Assembly: GCF_014466955.1 (NCBI RefSeq)
Contig: NZ_AP023396.1
Coordinates: 1,178,001-1,242,000 of the forward strand
From: Nocardia wallacei
Lineage (GTDB): Bacteria; Actinomycetota; Actinomycetes; Mycobacteriales; Mycobacteriaceae
Direction: 5' to 3'
Length of the DNA stretch: 64,000 nucleotides
Part shown: positions 1 to 9,004 of the stretch, one piece after another
How positions within the stretch are numbered: position 1 is the first letter of the stretch
How the letters are laid out: each line of letters opens with the position of its first letter
Notes under the pieces: generated by a model
Databases searched by the model: none
What the model saw: only the letters and a program-made list of their open reading frames with translations
Told to the model about the DNA's origin: nothing
Translations under genes and position numbers: made by a program

Positions 1-1202
1 AGCACGTACACCGCCACGAGCAGCACGCTCAGCCACACGTAGGTGTTGCCGACCACGTGTTGCCAAGGCGTCCAGTCGAATTCGCGGTTGTTGTCGCCGG
101 GTTCCCAGTTCTGCGGGCCGATGACGAACACCACCGCGGTGGCCGCCACGACGGCGTACCAGAGCCGGGCCTGCCGCCGCGGCAGCCGAGTCGCGGCGCC
201 GAGCGCGGCCAGCAGTCCCGGCGCGATCCACACCCAGTGATGCGACCAGGAGATCGGCGAGACCAGCAGCGTGAAGACGGCGTTGAACGCCAGCGCCAGC
301 GCCGGGGTGTCCGCGGCCTGCCGCATCGCCGTCGCGACCAGCGCCAGCAGCGCCACCGCCAGCACCAGCCAGATCACCGTGAACTCCGGCTTGGGCACCT
401 GCAGGCGGGACAGCACGCCCTGGATCGACTGGTTGGTGTGGAACGCCGATCCGCTCAATCCCGACACGTTGCCCATGCCGCCGAACCAGTACCGCGTGGA
501 CTCACCGGGCATGACCACATAGGCGAGGGCGCTCGCGACCGCGCCGGTGATCGCCGCGGTCGCCGCCGCCTTGTAGTCGCGACGCACCAGGAAATAGAGG
601 ACGAACGCCGCCGGGGTCAGCTTGATGGCCGCGGCCAGGCCGATCAGCATGCCGCGTTTCCACTTGGGGCGCGCGGTCAGGCAGTCGGCGACCACCAGCA
701 CCATCAGGATCAGGTTCACCTGGCCGAAGTCCAGCGTCGCGTGCACCGGCTCCAGCAGCAGGCCCAGCGGGACCGCGCAGGCGGTGGCCCACAGCACCAT
801 CTCGGTGCTGCCGTCCCAGTACCGCCGAGCCACCAGGTAGAGCGTCACCGCCAGCGCCGCGGTGGAGACCACGAAGAACGCGATCGCGGAGGCGTGCATG
901 GGCAGCATCGCGAACGGGCTCAGCGCCAGTGCCGCGAACGGCGGGTAGATGAACGGCAGGCCGACGCCCAGGGTCGTCTTCGGCAGCGTCCCGTACATAT
1001 CGGCCCCGTGCCACCACGCCTGCACCCCGAGCCGGTACACCTGCAGGTCGATGAATTCGCCGCTGATCGGTTCGAGTGGCCAGCTCGGCAGCCGCAGCCA
1101 CCCGACGGCGGCGGCGATCAGTGCGGCCGGAACGAGCCACACTCTTCGCCCGAACCGTCGAGTCGCGGTGTCCGGCTGCGGGGGAGTGGAGACACTAACC
1201 AT
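1..1202 (-). CDS. GT87-family polyprenyl-phosphomannose-dependent mannosyltransferase (3' end outside window)
   Basis: Integral membrane glycosyltransferase, C-terminus cut by the window edge; about 400 residues are visible from an ATG at 1202. After a short cytoplasmic N-terminus and a first membrane helix (about 21-35), the first periplasmic loop carries EFIDLQVY with Asp52, the position of the catalytic acid in GT87 enzymes such as PimE and the Rv2181 family. Many further hydrophobic helices follow. Family knowledge: these enzymes add alpha-1,2-mannose from polyprenyl-phosphomannose to PIM, lipomannan or lipoarabinomannan on the outer face of the membrane. The exact acceptor cannot be told. 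The gene is divergent from the permease that starts at 1326. Confidence 0.8.
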   Translation of the reverse strand, partial: MVSVSTPPQPDTATRRFGRRVWLVPAALIAAAVGWLRLPSWPLEPISGEFIDLQVYRLGVQAWWHGADMYGTLPKTTLGVGLPFIYPPFAALALSPFAMLPMHASAIAFFVVSTAALAVTLYLVARRYWDGSTEMVLWATACAVPLGLLLEPVHATLDFGQVNLILMVLVVADCLTARPKWKRGMLIGLAAAIKLTPAAFVLYFLVRRDYKAAATAAITGAVASALAYVVMPGESTRYWFGGMGNVSGLSGSAFHTNQSIQGVLSRLQVPKPEFTVIWLVLAVALLALVATAMRQAADTPALALAFNAVFTLLVSPISWSHHWVWIAPGLLAALGAATRLPRRQARLWYAVVAATAVVFVIGPQNWEPGDNNREFDWTPWQHVVGNTYVWLSVLLVAVYV

Positions 1203-1325
1203 CCGGCCAGAGGTTACCGGCAAGCCGGTGCCCGGTGCGCGCACGGGTCCGAGTGTCCGTGCCCCGGGACCGGCGCGCCGCTCCCGCCGGAAATTTGCTG
1301 CCCGGTCCGTAGCATGAGAGCCGCT

Positions 1326-2690
1326 ATGACGATCATCCGTGCCCGCCGGCGTTCCGCCGAGGCTCCCCTCGTGCTGACCACCGACCCGGCCCGCAGCCTG
1401 TCGTTCTGGGACCAGACCGCTTTCTGGGCCAACCTCGGGGTGAGTCTCATCGGATTCACCGGTGCGGTCTATGTGCTGCAGCCCGAAGGATATCCGCGGC
1501 TGCCGATCGCGGGCGCGTTGCTGGCCACGGTTCTCGGTACGCTGATCGGCACCGGCCTGGTCGCCGCGGCCGGTGCGGTGGGTGCGCGGACGGGTGCACC
1601 GGCCATGGCCAACTTCCGCGGGCTGTTCGGGACCCGGCTGTCGTATCTGCCCACGGTGGCCAACATCGTGCAGTGCGTCGGCTGGGGCGTGTTCGAGCTG
1701 ACGGTGATCTCCGGCGGCGTCGGGGTGCTGACCCACGACCGGGTCGCGCACGGCGTCGCAGTGGTGGCCGCGGGCGTGCTGTGCACGGTGATGGCGATCT
1801 GGCCGCTGAGTGTGCTGCACATCCTGCGCAAGTACGTGACGGTGGCGGTCGCGATCTCGATGCTCTATTTCACGGTGCAACTGCTGCGGCATCCGCTGCC
1901 GCGGGTCTCGGACACCTCGTGGAGCGGATTCTTTCCCGGCGTGGACACGGCGCTCGCGGTAGCGGTGTCGTTCGTGCCGCTGGCCGCCGACTACACCCGG
2001 CACGCGCAGTCGGCGCGCGCCGCGGCCGGCGCCACGATGCTCGGCTACTCGGTCGCGCAGGTCTGGTGCTATCTGCTGGGTGTGGTGGCGCTGATCCAGG
2101 TCGGCGGCGACCCGGACCGGATCTTCGACACCTTCCTCGGCGTCGCGGCGGGCTGGCTGTTCTTCGCGGTGCTGGTGTTGCGCGAATCCGATCAGTCCTT
2201 CGCCAACGTGTACTCGACCGCGATGTCGCTGCAGAACTTGCTGCCGCGGGTGGACCGCCGCGTCCTGGCGGCCGGGGTGGGCGTGCTGGCGACGGTGCTG
2301 GCGCTGGGGGTGCACGACTTCACCGGCTTCGCCAACTTCCTGCTGCTGATCGGTTCGGTGTTCGTGCCGCTGTGCGCGGTGCTGGTGGTCGACTTCTACT
2401 GGGGGCGCGGCAGATCCGATCCCGGCGCGCACGGCTGGGATCTGTCGGGCCGGGCTCCGGCGCGGCCGTTGCTGCTGCTGCCGTGGCTGCTGGGATTCGC
2501 CGTGTATCAGGTGTTCAATCCCGGTTCGCTGGCGTGGTGGGCACGGCTGTGGACCGCTGTGCGGAACGCGGTCGGTGTGCATCCGGGCTGGTGGTCGTCG
2601 GCGTCGCTGTTCTCCTTCCTGGCCGCGGGGCTCGCGACCGCCGTGGTGGTGCCGGTCGAACGGCGGCTCGCCGGGCGCGCGCGTGGCTGA
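1326..2690 (+). CDS. NCS1-family nucleobase/vitamin permease
   Basis: About 454-residue, 12-helix transporter. The N-terminal LSFWDQTAFWANLGVSLIGF and the later GARTG..AM..FRGLFG blocks are typical of nucleobase:cation symporter-1 proteins (cytosine, purines, allantoin, hydroxymethylpyrimidine). The reading frame is open far upstream, but membrane homology begins only here. ATG at 1314 and 1326 are both in frame and neither has a strong ribosome site; I chose 1326. Its stop overlaps the GTG of the next gene, a small-molecule kinase, by 8 bases, so the two are probably translated together. This suggests uptake followed by phosphate trapping. The substrate is not determined. Confidence 0.85.
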   Translation: MTIIRARRRSAEAPLVLTTDPARSLSFWDQTAFWANLGVSLIGFTGAVYVLQPEGYPRLPIAGALLATVLGTLIGTGLVAAAGAVGARTGAPAMANFRGLFGTRLSYLPTVANIVQCVGWGVFELTVISGGVGVLTHDRVAHGVAVVAAGVLCTVMAIWPLSVLHILRKYVTVAVAISMLYFTVQLLRHPLPRVSDTSWSGFFPGVDTALAVAVSFVPLAADYTRHAQSARAAAGATMLGYSVAQVWCYLLGVVALIQVGGDPDRIFDTFLGVAAGWLFFAVLVLRESDQSFANVYSTAMSLQNLLPRVDRRVLAAGVGVLATVLALGVHDFTGFANFLLLIGSVFVPLCAVLVVDFYWGRGRSDPGAHGWDLSGRAPARPLLLLPWLLGFAVYQVFNPGSLAWWARLWTAVRNAVGVHPGWWSSASLFSFLAAGLATAVVVPVERRLAGRARG

Positions 2691-3819
2691 CGACCGCGTG
2701 TTCGGCATGGGCGAGCACCCGTTCGCCGAACCCGACTGGCCGGCACTGGAACTCGCCGAGATCGACCTCGTGCTCGACCGCGCTGCCCGCGACGCGACGG
2801 AGCAGGTCGAGTCGGGGCGGCGGGGTGCGGCCGTCGTCGAGTGGCGCAGCCAGCGCCCGATGTCGTCCACGGCCCGGGTGCGGCTGGCGGACGGTACGCG
2901 GGTCGTGGTGAAGCGGCTGCCCACGGCGCTGCGCGACTCGGCGGCGCTGGCCGAGGAGCACGCGTTCGCGACCCATCTGCGAATCCGGGGGATTCGGAAT
3001 CCACCCGTGCGGCAATCCTTTTCGCGTGGCGAGTTCATCTATGAGGTCCAGTCCGCCGGTGCGGGCGAGGACCGTTACCGCGACGACTTCTCCTGGTCGC
3101 CGTATCGGTCCGTGGCGCACGCGGCCGCCGCGGGCGACCTGCTCGCCCGGACGCACCGGGCCGCCGCGGGTTACGACGCGCCGGTCCGGCCGCCGCGGCC
3201 GCTGCTGGCCGGGCTGTGCACCGACTTCGCCGAATCCGTCGCGCGCCGCGCGGCCGCTCGGCCCGCGGTCGGGGCATTTCTCGAGCAGCGCGGCTGGCGG
3301 ACGGAGGTGGAATCGCTGCGCCGGGCGGCGGGCGGTGACCCGCTGCGCGTCGATCTCTCCGGTCTGCCGCCGCTGTGGACCCACAACGACTGGCACGGCA
3401 CGAATCTGCTGTGGGCCGGAGACGAGATCACCGCGGTCATCGATTTCGGTCTCGCCAACCGCACGGTCGCGGTGTTCGATCTGGCCACCGCGATCGAACG
3501 ATTCGCCGTGGACTGGCTCGCGCTGCGCGCCGGTGGCCCCGCGCGGATACACACCGACCAGCTCGCCGCCTTCCTGGCCGCCTACCGCGAGGTGCGGCCG
3601 CTCGACGCCGCCGAGCGCCGCGCCCTGCCCGCGCTGTTCCCGCTGGTCCACGTCGAGTACGAGCTGTCGGAGATCGACTACTTTCTCACGGTGCTGCCCG
3701 AGCCGAATCGCGAGAATGCCGAGATCGCTTATCGCGATTACCTTTTCGGCCACACCCGGTGGGCGTTCGGCCCGGCGGGCCGCGACTTCGCCGAACTGCT
3801 GTCGCATTTGTGCTGCTGA
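2683..3819 (+). CDS. APH/ChoK-fold small-molecule phosphotransferase, coupled to NCS1 permease
   Basis: About 378-residue kinase of the aminoglycoside phosphotransferase/choline kinase fold. The nucleotide-binding half contains RVVVKRLP. The catalytic loop HNDWHGTN lies near residue 234 and the metal-binding VIDFG near 252. The GTG at 2683 overlaps the permease stop; ATG 2707 is an in-frame alternative. The family phosphorylates hydroxyls of antibiotics, choline, homoserine, thiamine or nucleosides. Neighbourhood favours salvage of the permease substrate rather than drug resistance, but that is inference. Confidence 0.75.
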   Translation: MADDRVFGMGEHPFAEPDWPALELAEIDLVLDRAARDATEQVESGRRGAAVVEWRSQRPMSSTARVRLADGTRVVVKRLPTALRDSAALAEEHAFATHLRIRGIRNPPVRQSFSRGEFIYEVQSAGAGEDRYRDDFSWSPYRSVAHAAAAGDLLARTHRAAAGYDAPVRPPRPLLAGLCTDFAESVARRAAARPAVGAFLEQRGWRTEVESLRRAAGGDPLRVDLSGLPPLWTHNDWHGTNLLWAGDEITAVIDFGLANRTVAVFDLATAIERFAVDWLALRAGGPARIHTDQLAAFLAAYREVRPLDAAERRALPALFPLVHVEYELSEIDYFLTVLPEPNRENAEIAYRDYLFGHTRWAFGPAGRDFAELLSHLCC

Positions 3820-3958
3820 CTCGCGTGCGCCGTGCGCATCAGGTTGGCATCAAAGCAGCAACCCGAGACGCAGATCACACCCTCCGGCTGTTAAATTCTG
3901 CCGGCATGTCTGAAAATCGCGATGTCCGGTGCGACATCGCGGACGGAGGAGAAGGACT

Positions 3959-5464
3959 GTGGCTATACCGGAGCCAGAACAGCAGGCCGCCGACACCGCG
4001 TCGGCCGGCCGGTGGGGTGGATTGCTGCGCACCAAAAGTGTCGAGCAATCCATCCGTGATACCGACGAACCCGACGCGAAACTGCGCCGCGACCTGACGG
4101 CCTGGGATCTCACCGTCTTCGGTGTCGCCGTGGTGGTCGGTGCCGGCATTTTCACCCTCACCGCGCGAACCGCCGGCAATGTCGCCGGCCCCTCGGTGTC
4201 GCTGGCATTCGTCTTCGCCGCGATCGCCTGCGGGCTCACCGCGCTGTGCTACGCCGAATTCGCGTCGACGGTGCCGGTGGCGGGCAGCGCGTACACCTTC
4301 TCCTACGCCACGTTCGGTGAATTCGCCGCCTGGATCATCGGCTGGGACCTGATCCTGGAATTCGCGCTGGCCGCGTCGGTGGTGGCGAAGGGCTGGTCGC
4401 AATATCTCGGCGAGGTGATGGGCTCGCGCCCGCCGATCGTGCATTTCGGCTCGGTCAGCTTCGACTGGGGCGCGGTGCTGCTGATCGCGGTGCTGGGTGT
4501 GCTGCTGGTGATCGGCACCAAGGTGTCCTCGCGGGTGTCGGCGGTGGCGGTCGCGATCAAACTGGCGGTGATCGCGCTGGTGGTGGTCGTCGGCCTGACC
4601 TACTTCAAGGCGTCCAATCTGAAGCCGTTCATCCCGCCGTCGGTGCCGAGCGACGCCGGCAGCGGCGTGCACCAGTCGCTGTTCTCCTGGCTGACCGGCG
4701 CGGGCAACAGCACCTTCGGCTGGTACGGCCTGCTGGCCGCGGCGAGTCTGGTGTTCTTCGCGTTCATCGGGTTCGACGTGGTCGCCACCACCGCCGAGGA
4801 GACCAGGAACCCGCAGCGCAACGTACCGCGCGGCATCTTCGGCTCGCTGCTGATCGTCACGGTGCTGTACGTGGTGGTGTCGCTGGTGCTGACCGGCATG
4901 GTGCCCTACACGGATCTGGCCGGGAAGGACGCCACGCTCGCCACGGCATTCGCGCTGCACGGGGCCACCTGGGCGAAGAACATCATCTCGATCGGCGCGC
5001 TGGCGGGCCTGACCACCGTGGTGATGGTGATGTTCCTGGGCCAGACCCGGGTGCTGTTCGCCATGTCGCGCGACGGGCTGCTGCCGCGGTCGCTGGCGCA
5101 GACCGGGCGGCGCAACACCCCGGTGCGGATCACCGTCATCGTCGGTGTGGTGTGCGCGGTGCTCGCCGGGTTCGTGGAATTCGGCACGCTCGAGGAAATG
5201 GTCAATATCGGGACGCTGTTCGCGTTCGTGCTGGTGTCGATCGGCGTGCTGATCCTGCGCCGGACGCGGCCGGATCTGCCGCGCGGGTTCCGGGTGCCGC
5301 TGGTGCCGGTGGTGCCGGTCCTCGGCGTGCTGGCGTGCCTGTGGCTGATGCTGAACCTGTCGGTGGAGACCTGGCTGCGCTTCCTGATCTGGATGGTGAT
5401 CGGCCTGGCACTGTATTTCGCCTACGGAGTACGGCATTCGGTGCTGCGCACCGGCGTGAAATAG
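3959..5464 (+). CDS. APC-superfamily amino acid permease (cationic amino acid transporter type)
   Basis: 501-residue permease with about 12 membrane helices. The GTG at 3959 is chosen because GGAGGA lies 8 bases upstream (3945-3950); the longer frame from 3929 lacks such a site. The soluble N-terminus RTKSVEQSI..TDEPDAKLRRDL, followed by VFGVAVVVGAGIFTLT in helix 1 (GAGIF substrate-binding bend), is typical of CAT/YfnA-like amino acid:polyamine transporters. It probably imports a cationic or neutral amino acid across the inner membrane. A TetR gene follows by 65 bases on the same strand and may belong to the transcription unit. Confidence 0.88.
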   Translation: MAIPEPEQQAADTASAGRWGGLLRTKSVEQSIRDTDEPDAKLRRDLTAWDLTVFGVAVVVGAGIFTLTARTAGNVAGPSVSLAFVFAAIACGLTALCYAEFASTVPVAGSAYTFSYATFGEFAAWIIGWDLILEFALAASVVAKGWSQYLGEVMGSRPPIVHFGSVSFDWGAVLLIAVLGVLLVIGTKVSSRVSAVAVAIKLAVIALVVVVGLTYFKASNLKPFIPPSVPSDAGSGVHQSLFSWLTGAGNSTFGWYGLLAAASLVFFAFIGFDVVATTAEETRNPQRNVPRGIFGSLLIVTVLYVVVSLVLTGMVPYTDLAGKDATLATAFALHGATWAKNIISIGALAGLTTVVMVMFLGQTRVLFAMSRDGLLPRSLAQTGRRNTPVRITVIVGVVCAVLAGFVEFGTLEEMVNIGTLFAFVLVSIGVLILRRTRPDLPRGFRVPLVPVVPVLGVLACLWLMLNLSVETWLRFLIWMVIGLALYFAYGVRHSVLRTGVK

Positions 5465-5529
5465 CGGCCGAATCGGGGCGAAGGTCCTCCGTCGCCGTGC
5501 GCTCGGCTTCGGCTCAATATTCTGTTCGC

Positions 5530-6183
5530 ATGAGTGCGCAGACCGAGGGCCGCAACGGTCCGTTACCCCGCGGCCGGCACCGCCTGTCCCGGGCCGAGGT
5601 GCAGTCCTCGCAATACCGGCGACTGTGTGGGGCGGCGCTGGTGGCCGTCGGCGAACTCGGTTACTCCGCCACCACCGTCGCCGACATCGTGTCCCGGGCG
5701 CAGGTGGCGCGGCGCACCTTCTACGCGATGTTCGCCGGTAAGGACGAATGCTTCGCCGCCGCTTACGATTACGGCGTCGAGCTGGGGCTGCGCCGGTTAC
5801 GCGAGGCGATGGACTCCGCGGATCCGGTGAACTTCCGCGACCGGGTGCACGCGCTGTTCGAGACCTACCTGTCCGTGCTGGCCACCCAGCCCGCCGCCGC
5901 GCGCGCCCTCTACGTGGAGACGCTGGTGGCGGGAGCGCCGCTGGTGGCGCATCGGGCGCGGGTGCATCGGCTGTTCGCCGACTACCTGGCCGAAGTCGCC
6001 CGATTGGGCGTCAGCCGTGGGGAATTGGCGGCGGCACCGGATGGGCAGCTGATCGACATGCTGCTCGGCGGCATCGACGATCGAATTCGCGCCTGCCTGC
6101 ACGAGCGCGGCGCGGCGGCGCTGCCCGAGCTGGCGCCGTTGTTCACCCGCACCGCGCTGACGCTGTGCGGTGCGCGCCGTTGA
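5530..6183 (+). CDS. TetR-family transcriptional regulator
   Basis: 217 residues. The N-terminal helix-turn-helix spans about residues 30-75, with GYSATTVADIVSRAQVARRTFYAMFAGKDE the characteristic recognition helix and its FY..F.GKDE end. The C-terminal half is an alpha-helical ligand and dimer domain without a recognisable subfamily. It lies 65 bases behind the amino-acid permease on the same strand and its stop abuts the convergent PucR-type gene. Target and ligand are unknown; autoregulation or control of the permease is possible. Confidence 0.88.
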   Translation: MSAQTEGRNGPLPRGRHRLSRAEVQSSQYRRLCGAALVAVGELGYSATTVADIVSRAQVARRTFYAMFAGKDECFAAAYDYGVELGLRRLREAMDSADPVNFRDRVHALFETYLSVLATQPAAARALYVETLVAGAPLVAHRARVHRLFADYLAEVARLGVSRGELAAAPDGQLIDMLLGGIDDRIRACLHERGAAALPELAPLFTRTALTLCGARR

Positions 6184-7386
6184 TCAGCGAATTCCGTTGC
6201 CGGGCACGGCGTCTCGATAGGTGCGCGCGATGAGTGCGGCCCGCAGGTACCACAGCCCGCTGGGCTGCGCCGGATCCAGCCCGGTGAGCTGGCCGATCCG
6301 CTTGAGCCGATAGTCGACGGTATTGGTGTGCACCTGCAGCTGGCGGGCCGTGCGCTGGCGGGACAGGCCCGTCGCCAGATGCCGGCGCAGCGTCTCGAGC
6401 AGATCGGGGTAGGCGTCCAGCGGATCGAGCAGCGCGCCGAGCCGGTCCAGTCCGGGGCCGGGGCGGGTGAGCTGGTATTCCATGGCCAGATCGGCGAAGC
6501 GGTACAGGCCGGGCGTGCTGTCCAGTCGCAGCACCATGTCGAGCAGTTCGTGCGCCCGGTCGGCGGCGTCCGGAATCTGCTGGGTCGCAGCGGTGATCAC
6601 GGTGGCCGTGACGGGCACCTGCGCCGCCGTGGACAACCCCAGCACCAGTTCGTCGAGCCCGCCCGTGGTGACGGTGTCGGTGGCGGCCGTGTCCTCGGGG
6701 ATCAGCAACGTGCCGCCGTCCACACTCAGCAGCGACAGCGCCCGGCCGCCGCAGCGGGCGCTCAGCTCCGCCTGTAGTCGGCGAAGTTTGCGGCGCGCGA
6801 CGACCTTCGGGTCCACGTTGGGGTGGGACTCGTCGCGATGGCGCGGAACATGCACCGCGAGAATGGCGTACGCGGGGGCGATCTCGATGCCGCTCTCCCG
6901 GGCCATCGTGGAGGTCGGGTGCCCGGCGAGCAGCGCCGAGACCAGGGTGTGCACCGCGGTGTGGTGTTCGGTGACCGCCGCCTGGTGCTCGCGCACGTAG
7001 GCCAGGGCGACGGCGGGGGTGATGGTGTCGAGGGTGCGCAACAGCAGCTGCGCGGGGTTCTCGGGCCGGTCGGTGGGGTCGGTGCGGTTCAGCAGGAGAT
7101 CGAACGACAGCCGGAACCCCTCGTGCACCGCGTGGTGCACGGTGTCGATCGGGATGCCTTCGCGGGCCCAGTCCGCCGCGGCGCGCTGCAGGCGCTCGAC
7201 CTTGTCGGCCGGGTCGCGGCCCTCGAGCAGATCGATCGTCAGCTCCAGGCAGACCCGGGTGATGGTGGTGATGTCACCGTGCAGGGCGTCGCCGGGCAGC
7301 GTGGCGCAGGCCGCCACGTGGGTGGCGAAGTGGCCGACCAGTTGCCGGGACAGGCTCCGGAGATCGTGAGGTGTGCGTCCGCTCAT
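6184..7386 (-). CDS. PucR/CdaR-type helix-turn-helix regulator
   Basis: 400 residues from the ATG at 7386, which has GGAG six bases upstream; a TTG at 7413 would add nine residues. The N-terminal helical region (about 20-150) resembles the RsbT-coantagonist-like domain of actinobacterial PucR regulators. A middle GGDEF-like region holds LSLLSVDGGTLLIP. The C-terminal HTH_30 domain carries TGLSRQRTARQLQVHTNTVDYRL. Such proteins are very abundant in Nocardia and control catabolic or secondary metabolic genes. Its stop abuts the TetR stop with no spacer. Target unknown. Confidence 0.88.
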   Translation of the reverse strand: MSGRTPHDLRSLSRQLVGHFATHVAACATLPGDALHGDITTITRVCLELTIDLLEGRDPADKVERLQRAAADWAREGIPIDTVHHAVHEGFRLSFDLLLNRTDPTDRPENPAQLLLRTLDTITPAVALAYVREHQAAVTEHHTAVHTLVSALLAGHPTSTMARESGIEIAPAYAILAVHVPRHRDESHPNVDPKVVARRKLRRLQAELSARCGGRALSLLSVDGGTLLIPEDTAATDTVTTGGLDELVLGLSTAAQVPVTATVITAATQQIPDAADRAHELLDMVLRLDSTPGLYRFADLAMEYQLTRPGPGLDRLGALLDPLDAYPDLLETLRRHLATGLSRQRTARQLQVHTNTVDYRLKRIGQLTGLDPAQPSGLWYLRAALIARTYRDAVPGNGIR

Positions 7387-7554
7387 GCAGGGCTCCGCGC
7401 TGGGGTTATTCAAGGAACTATCACGTTCCTATTGGCGGCCAACCCTAGCGACGGCACCCGGGGCCGCGCAACTTCCCGTCTCGAAAGTGCCGCGCCCCCG
7501 CACACTTTCGGTTGCTCGCCCCGGCGGGCGGTAGCGCTCGAGCGCTCCGTCCGG

Positions 7555-7974
7555 TCACAGTGGCGTCGGCGCCGCGGCCTGACGTTCGTCGAATCGCTCT
7601 CGCGCGGAGAGGATCTCGTCCTTGTGCTCGACGGTCCAGGCGCCCAGCAGATGGGTGACCCGGCCCAGATCGGTGCCCAGGTCGGTCAGTGAGTACTCCA
7701 CGCGCGGCGGTACGGTCGGATACACCGAGCGGCGAACCAGGCCCTCGCGTTCCAGCGTGCGCAGCGTCTGGGTGAGCATCTTCTGCGTGATGCCGTCGAG
7801 GCGGCGGCGCAGATCGTTGAACCGGATGGGGCCGCCCTCGTCCCGCAGCACACCCAGCACCAGCAGTACCCACTTGTCGGCGAGCACGGCGAGGATCTCG
7901 CGCGCGGGACACCGGTGCAGGTAGCTGCCCACCAGACCGCCCGGAGCGGCTTCCCAGTCACACATGGTATCCAT
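7555..7974 (-). CDS. HxlR-family winged-helix regulator
   Basis: 139 residues from ATG 7974; a second ATG lies at 7965. The frame is open to 8055 but homology begins at MCDWE. The MarR-like winged helix includes ILAVLADKWVLLVLGVL, RFNDLRRRLDGITQKMLTQTLRTLE and RREY-type wing residues (RVEYSLTDLG), all diagnostic of HxlR. A Cys near the N-terminus (CDWE) and another at HRCPA are usual in redox- or electrophile-sensing members such as QorR, YodB and HypR. It is divergent from a quinone oxidoreductase, the classic arrangement for HxlR repression of a quinone or aldehyde detoxification gene. Confidence 0.9.
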   Translation of the reverse strand: MDTMCDWEAAPGGLVGSYLHRCPAREILAVLADKWVLLVLGVLRDEGGPIRFNDLRRRLDGITQKMLTQTLRTLEREGLVRRSVYPTVPPRVEYSLTDLGTDLGRVTHLLGAWTVEHKDEILSARERFDERQAAAPTPL

Positions 7975-7985
7975 CGGGTACCTCG

Positions 7986-8018
7986 GTATCGAAATAGTGC
8001 CTTCTTCCCAACGGATAC
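7986..8018. promoter_or_regulatory. Candidate HxlR operator in divergent promoter
   Basis: The 67-base gap between the HxlR gene and the quinone reductase has an inverted pair, GTATC (7986-7990) and GATAC (8014-8018). GTAC-type half-sites of this sort are common for HxlR dimers. The spacing of 23 bases is long, so this may be one half of two overlapping sites. Confidence 0.3.
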
Positions 8019-8041
8019 TACGGCACAACAGAATCGACGCC

Positions 8042-8947
8042 ATGCGAGCGATCACTCAGAAGACATTCGGCGGCCCGGACGTGCTCGAGACCGTGGACCT
8101 GCCCCGCCCGGTGCCGCAGCCCGGAGAGGTGCTGGTGCGCGTCGCCGCCACCTCGGTGAACCCGGCCGACTGGAAGCTGCGGTCCGGTTCGGTGACGCGG
8201 ATCGGCGATCCGCCGTTCACGCTGGGCCTCGACGTGTCGGGTACGGTGGCCGAACTCGGCCCCGGCGTGACGGGCTTCGACCGCGGCGACGAGGTGTTCG
8301 GCATGCTGCTGAACCGGTCCGGAGCCTACGCGGAATACGTTGTGCTACCGGCGGACTCGCTGGCCCACAAGCCCGCCGAACTCGACCACGTGCACGCCGC
8401 GGCGTTGCCGGTGGTGGCGCTGACCGGATGGCAGGCACTCGCCGGGCTGCGGACCGGGCAGCGCCTGCTCATCCACGCCGCGGCCGGTGGAATAGGCCAC
8501 CTCGCAGTGCAATTCGCCAAGGCGCGGGGCGCCTACGTGATCGGCACCGCCCGCGCCGTCAATCACGATTTCCTGCGCGGACTCGGCGCCGACGAGCTGA
8601 TCGACTACACGGCGGTCGATTTCACCGAGGCCGTGCGCGATGTCGATGTCGTCCTCGATCTGGTCGGCGGCGACTACGGCTCGCGCTCGCTGCGAGTGCT
8701 GCGCCCCGGCGGCCGGTATCTCGACACGCAGGGCTCCGACGCCGAGGGGGACCCGCGCTACGTCCGTATGTACGTCGAGCCGTCCGGCGCCGAATTGCGC
8801 GAGATCGCCGGATCGGCCGCGCGCGGCGAACTGCACATCGAGGTCGAGCGGGTGATGTCGCTGGCGGATGTGGCCGAGGCGCACAAGCTCAGCGAATCCG
8901 GGCGGGTCCGCGGCAAGATCGTGCTGCTGCCCTGGGCGGCCGAGTGA
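8042..8947 (+). CDS. NADPH:quinone oxidoreductase, zinc-independent MDR family
   Basis: 301-residue medium-chain dehydrogenase/reductase. Residues 1-115 form the GroES-like fold (VNPADWKLRSG; LGLDVSGTVAELG), without the Cys/His zinc ligands of alcohol dehydrogenases. The Rossmann part begins with LIHAAAGGIGHLAVQFAK (about 140-160), matching the AAxGGVG motif of quinone reductases. It is predicted to reduce quinones or enones with NADPH in the cytoplasm. It starts 67 bases from the divergent HxlR gene, which probably represses it. Confidence 0.9.
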   Translation: MRAITQKTFGGPDVLETVDLPRPVPQPGEVLVRVAATSVNPADWKLRSGSVTRIGDPPFTLGLDVSGTVAELGPGVTGFDRGDEVFGMLLNRSGAYAEYVVLPADSLAHKPAELDHVHAAALPVVALTGWQALAGLRTGQRLLIHAAAGGIGHLAVQFAKARGAYVIGTARAVNHDFLRGLGADELIDYTAVDFTEAVRDVDVVLDLVGGDYGSRSLRVLRPGGRYLDTQGSDAEGDPRYVRMYVEPSGAELREIAGSAARGELHIEVERVMSLADVAEAHKLSESGRVRGKIVLLPWAAE

Positions 8948-9004
8948 GGTGACCCGCGGGGAAATGCCATTGCGGGAGCCCGCCCGCGCGGCATGATGGT
9001 CGCC

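Noticed and set aside
57..1325. Upstream extension of the NCS1 permease frame by over 400 codons
   Set aside because: This part is antisense to the GT87 mannosyltransferase and is Arg/Gln/His-rich; permease homology begins near 1326.
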